Shown here piece after piece: positions 60,775 through 64,000 of a DNA stretch of 64,000 bases. Source of the stretch: Negativibacillus massiliensis (lineage in GTDB: Bacteria > Bacillota > Clostridia > Oscillospirales > Ruminococcaceae). Position numbers and translations under genes: made by a program. The notes under the pieces are model-generated. The model did not search any database. It saw only the letters and a list, made by a program, of their open reading frames with translations, and had not been told where the DNA came from. The DNA lies in the NCBI RefSeq assembly GCF_900148495.1, contig NZ_FTRU01000008.1, positions 992,001 to 1,056,000 on the forward strand, read 5' to 3'. Each line of letters begins with the position of its first letter. Position 1 is the stretch's first letter.

Positions 60775-61296
60775 TTAAAATTCAATTCCTTTTCTTGCTT
60801 TCTGTCCACAGGAATATGGATGTTTAATTGGATTAATTTCACTGACATAATCTGCAACATCTATGAATTTGGGCTGTGGGTTTCTACCAGTTAGGACAAG
60901 CTCTATTTTTTGAGGTTTCATTGTAATAATCTGATCTGCCAGGTTTCGATCTAGCAGATTGTATTCATATGCCGCATTAAATTCATCAATAATCAACATA
61001 TCGATTGTCCCACTATTCATTAATTCGTATGCTCTTTTTAGAAGTACATTATGGCATTGAATTAATTGTGTTTTTGTATCATCGGACATTTTAAAAGTAA
61101 AACCATAATTTTTATTACTTCTATCCACAGATATATTGGGAATAAGTGATAAAGATTCTAATTCAGAGGTTTTTCCCCCTTTTAATAATTGAACAAAGTG
61201 TACTTTCATACCGCTTCCAGCAGCACGTAATGCAAGTCCAAGGGCTGCGGTAGTTTTTCCTTTTCCATTTCCACAGTAAATATGAATTAATCCCAT
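60775..61296 (-). CDS. Cob(I)yrinic acid a,c-diamide adenosyltransferase, CobA/CobO/BtuR type
   Basis: A 173-residue P-loop enzyme that attaches the adenosyl group to cobalt in vitamin B12 synthesis or salvage. It begins MGLIHIYCGNGKGKTTAALG with the Walker A loop GNGKGKTT and has MLIIDEFNAAYEYNLLDRN (the D-E-F/I-N motif) and LVLTGRNPQPKFIDVADYVSE, all as in CobO. GGGAGG precedes the ATG at 61296. It starts 25 bases after cobN, so the two are cotranscribed. The region is more A/T-rich than the rest of the window. Confidence 0.93.
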   Translation of the reverse strand: MGLIHIYCGNGKGKTTAALGLALRAAGSGMKVHFVQLLKGGKTSELESLSLIPNISVDRSNKNYGFTFKMSDDTKTQLIQCHNVLLKRAYELMNSGTIDMLIIDEFNAAYEYNLLDRNLADQIITMKPQKIELVLTGRNPQPKFIDVADYVSEINPIKHPYSCGQKARKGIEF

Positions 61297-61321
61297 AGTT
61301 ACCTCCCTATTATCGGTCATA

Positions 61322-64000
61322 TTACTTTTCATAATTCTCCAAGTAATTATCGATTTCTTCCAAGTTCTTTTTCCAAATTTCTACCTGATCATCTCTTATT
61401 ATTTCAACACTTCCTCCCTGAATCTCTCCATTTCCGCCACTTACTCCTTCCATACATCCCTCAATAGCCAAATAATTATCCTGTAATTTTTTCAGCAATT
61501 CATTATCTGGTCTCCATTTTCCTCTAGCCTCTAGTTCAAGAAATCTCCGTGCTATTTCTTCTGCTGCATACGAATTATTCTCTAGAAGCCATTTCCGCAT
61601 CTTTTCATCATTTATATACGTTTCGACCAACTGATCTAATATTTGATCCTGCACACAGCCACTAGTGCATTTTACGTCAAATACATTTTGAATTCGATGC
61701 ATCATTTCAGAAGTACCTGTGTACAAATCCTCCATTGTACTATCCTGCCACGAAGCATTTAATAAGGTTTGCTGAATATCTTTCTCTATTTGCTTTTCGA
61801 GTGTGCTGGTGGTAATTACAGTATTACGTTCACTCATGCTTTGGTATTGCCGAATTTTTTTCCCACCAATTGTTTCCGCTACTATCTTAAAAGCACCATG
61901 AACTTGTAATCCAAAACCACAAGCTAATGTATCCATTCTACGGGAAGAAGAAACATCGCAGCTCAAATCAATATTTTTTGTATTCTGCACAAATTCTTTA
62001 ATACTTTTTCTTCCATCTAATTCTTTTCCATATGCAAAAGCTGAAGACTGGATAAAATATCTTGCCAAATCCTTTTCATTCTCCCAAGCACTAGCTTTTA
62101 AAGCAAGATCTATTCCTGCACCAAACGCTCCAGGAGGATCGCCAAATATACGAATCGTGCGTGCACGTTCTCCTAATTCTCCACATTCTAACTCCATTTT
62201 ATGAATATTGGCAAGAATGAAGTTTTCTTCCTCTGTTTCATTTAAGGAGGATACCAACAACACAGCTTCATCCATTAAAGTAACAGCATCTGGCCATGTG
62301 TCACGCATTACACCTGAAATTCGAAGTGTAACATCAATTCTAGGACGTCCCAGCTCCTCGATTGAGATTGCTTCTAAACGGAGAACACGGCCTTTTTGAT
62401 CCCAAATTGGACGAACCCCTAAAAGATATAGAAACTGAGAAAGCTGTTCTCCGTGTGTTCTTGCAATATCCAGAGAAATCATATTCATAGCAATTTTTTT
62501 AGGATATTTTCCCTCATCTGTTTGATAAGACTCAATCAGCTGATTTGCTAATATGACTCCTCTTTCATATGCAGCTGGGCTGGGGATTTTGTCCATATTC
62601 ATCATGAAGAAATTCCGACCCGTAGGTAAAATTTTTCTTCCATTTTCATCCGGCATGCCACCTTCTGAGGAAGGGATAAATTTTCCATTTAGTGCTGCAA
62701 TCATTGAATCTTCTTCCTTGCATACACATTGTAGTTTATAATAAGTTTCTCTAATATCTAAACTTACGGGATCATTTTTCTCTTCATCTTGTAGTATATT
62801 TTCTATAAAATCATGGATTCGGCGCTGATATTCATATTCACTCTCTTCTTCACTCTGTTGAAAAATTCCATCCCCATATAATAATTCACATAAATAGTTT
62901 ACTGCCTCTTCATCTTCAGGATTTTTTCCAAAAGTGTGTAACTTTGTTATCTTTCTACCTTCTGCACAACTCAATAAAGATGATCTCACAAGTTGAACAC
63001 CATCATAAAAACTATCCGCGGAATCTACAAGTTTTTGAAGAGACGGACTGGTAGATAAATGATGTATAATTTGTTCCCGCAAAGTTTCCTCCTGCGCATT
63101 TTGGAGTTGATAGGATTCGCAATACTCGTTTAATTTGTCCATTAAGCGGAGACTTTTTTCATCAAACCCACTGCTGCTAGCAGGATAATAACTTAATAAA
63201 ACTGCGTTTGACCGGCGCTTAGCAATAGTTCCTTCTGACAACACACCTGCATGATACGGATATAGATTGGGAAGAGATCCTACTACAGCATAAGGCCAAC
63301 ATTCTTGACCTAAACCATTTCCTTTTCCAGGCAAATATTCCAAGCTACCTTCTGTTCCCAGATGTATTATTGCGTCTGCCTTCAGAACATCTTCGATATA
63401 TCTATATGTCGCAAGATACTGATGTGTAGGCGGACAATGTGGATCGTGCAGAATCCGACAAACTTCCCCTGTACATTTTGCGCCATAGCATCCCCGTTTT
63501 GGCTGAACCATAATAGTAAGATTACCAAATTGTACTCCTGTAATAATTAAGTCATCACCCTTTACCATACCTTCTCCAGGAGGTGTACCCCATGAATCTA
63601 ACATTTGTTTCTGCATTTCAGGAGTTAGTTGGTGGAAATAACTCAGATATTCATTATGAACCGGCATTTTATAAAGACAACCGCCGCTTTCCAATATATC
63701 TTCTACACTTGTCCATCGAAAATCAGAAAACGCTTTTTTCTGTAAAATAATATTTTTCAGGGCTTCACCGCTTTCTGGAATGTTTTCTATTTGATAGCCT
63801 TCCTGATTTAAACGATGCATTAGGGAAACAGCACTTTCAAATGCATCCAATCCAAAGGCTTTTCCAACTGTAGCTTCCACCCCGGAACACACAGAATTGT
63901 GCAATACAAGAGCAAGTTTCTTTTCATGATTAGATTTTGTTCGCAAGGCTGCCCATTTTTTTACCCGACGCGCAAAAAATGCTATATTCTCCTTTTGTGC
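61322..64000 (-). CDS. cobN: Cobaltochelatase CobN-type subunit, N-terminus beyond the window
   Basis: The reading frame is open to the right edge; 892 C-terminal residues of a protein normally about 1200-1300 long are present. It matches the CobN/BchH/ChlH family of large metal-chelatase subunits: the edge piece KKLALVLHN, then GNLTIMVQPKRGC, the HCPPTHQYLATYRYIEDVLKAD segment, IHLGTEGSLEYLPGKGNGLG, PYAVVGSLPNLYPYHAG and later GRPRIDVTLRISGVMRDTWPD and FGDPPGAFGAGIDLAL. It inserts cobalt or another metal into a tetrapyrrole; the neighbouring CobO-type gene favours cobalt. Internal starts near the edge are not real starts. Confidence 0.93.
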   Translation of the reverse strand, partial: AQKENIAFFARRVKKWAALRTKSNHEKKLALVLHNSVCSGVEATVGKAFGLDAFESAVSLMHRLNQEGYQIENIPESGEALKNIILQKKAFSDFRWTSVEDILESGGCLYKMPVHNEYLSYFHQLTPEMQKQMLDSWGTPPGEGMVKGDDLIITGVQFGNLTIMVQPKRGCYGAKCTGEVCRILHDPHCPPTHQYLATYRYIEDVLKADAIIHLGTEGSLEYLPGKGNGLGQECWPYAVVGSLPNLYPYHAGVLSEGTIAKRRSNAVLLSYYPASSSGFDEKSLRLMDKLNEYCESYQLQNAQEETLREQIIHHLSTSPSLQKLVDSADSFYDGVQLVRSSLLSCAEGRKITKLHTFGKNPEDEEAVNYLCELLYGDGIFQQSEEESEYEYQRRIHDFIENILQDEEKNDPVSLDIRETYYKLQCVCKEEDSMIAALNGKFIPSSEGGMPDENGRKILPTGRNFFMMNMDKIPSPAAYERGVILANQLIESYQTDEGKYPKKIAMNMISLDIARTHGEQLSQFLYLLGVRPIWDQKGRVLRLEAISIEELGRPRIDVTLRISGVMRDTWPDAVTLMDEAVLLVSSLNETEEENFILANIHKMELECGELGERARTIRIFGDPPGAFGAGIDLALKASAWENEKDLARYFIQSSAFAYGKELDGRKSIKEFVQNTKNIDLSCDVSSSRRMDTLACGFGLQVHGAFKIVAETIGGKKIRQYQSMSERNTVITTSTLEKQIEKDIQQTLLNASWQDSTMEDLYTGTSEMMHRIQNVFDVKCTSGCVQDQILDQLVETYINDEKMRKWLLENNSYAAEEIARRFLELEARGKWRPDNELLKKLQDNYLAIEGCMEGVSGGNGEIQGGSVEIIRDDQVEIWKKNLEEIDNYLENYEK

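Overview
The window looks like a chromosome segment of a spore-forming, low-to-middle GC Firmicute of the class Clostridia, most likely Oscillospiraceae/Ruminococcaceae-like. The evidence is the gram-positive replicative polymerase PolC at the end of an uppS-cdsA-dxr-rseP-ispG cluster, a pyrH-frr and an rpsB-tsf block, the sporulation regulators SpoVT and YlmC/YmxH, the ECF vitamin-transporter core, a zinc-finger Clp ATPase of ClpE type, strong Shine-Dalgarno sites and short hairpin-plus-T terminators. No rRNA, tRNA, CRISPR array, transposase or prophage was seen. Nearly all genes are on the minus strand; the exceptions are a cytidylate-kinase-like gene at 32.2-32.9 kb and an ECF sigma factor/envelope operon at 37.0-40.7 kb.

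Layout. 0-5.9 kb: start of a MerR-type regulator, a CCA-adding enzyme overlapping a VOC protein, and a three-gene ABC system (ATPase, secreted Ig-like membrane-anchored protein, FtsX/MacB permease). 6-13.5 kb: Clp ATPase, CvpA, a beta-propeller-like exoprotein with a long acidic tail, TruA, a stand-alone beta-type fumarase subunit and a DivIVA-like coiled coil. 13.6-18 kb: three tandem, mosaic S41-protease-like lipoproteins. 18.1-19.9 kb: an NADP-type secondary alcohol dehydrogenase and a thioredoxin-type arsenate reductase, each with a clear promoter and palindromic operator. 20-25.6 kb: a DHHW/MBOAT acyl-transfer pair and ecfA1-ecfA2-ecfT. 25.8-32 kb: methyltransferase, GlmM, RuvCAB and a cysteine desulfidase. 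33.3-36.6 kb: two paralogous exported proteins with repeated ectodomains. 37-40.7 kb: ECF sigma, anti-sigma, two membrane proteins and UppP. 41.1-55.2 kb: polC and the isoprenoid/phospholipid/translation cluster. 55.5-64 kb: YlmC, a ClC channel, a DUF4241 protein, GNAT and CoA-binding proteins, SpoVT, and an A/T-rich cobalamin pair (cobA/cobO type and a truncated cobN).

How the genes fit together. UppS, CdsA, Dxr, IspG and UppP all feed the undecaprenyl carrier and membrane lipids, GlmM feeds peptidoglycan, and the ECF sigma/anti-sigma operon ends just before uppP, so the 33-51 kb part is rich in envelope functions. The most unusual things are: a family of non-coding repeats built as strings of small hairpins at three intergenic sites, one of which runs into the 3' end of a gene and supplies its last codons; the pair of triple-repeat exoproteins beside the ECF sigma operon; a perfect 13+13 palindrome overlapping the consensus promoter of arsC; a Rex-like palindrome before the alcohol dehydrogenase; and the mosaic S41 lipoprotein triplet. 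All statements come from reading the sequence; no database search was run.
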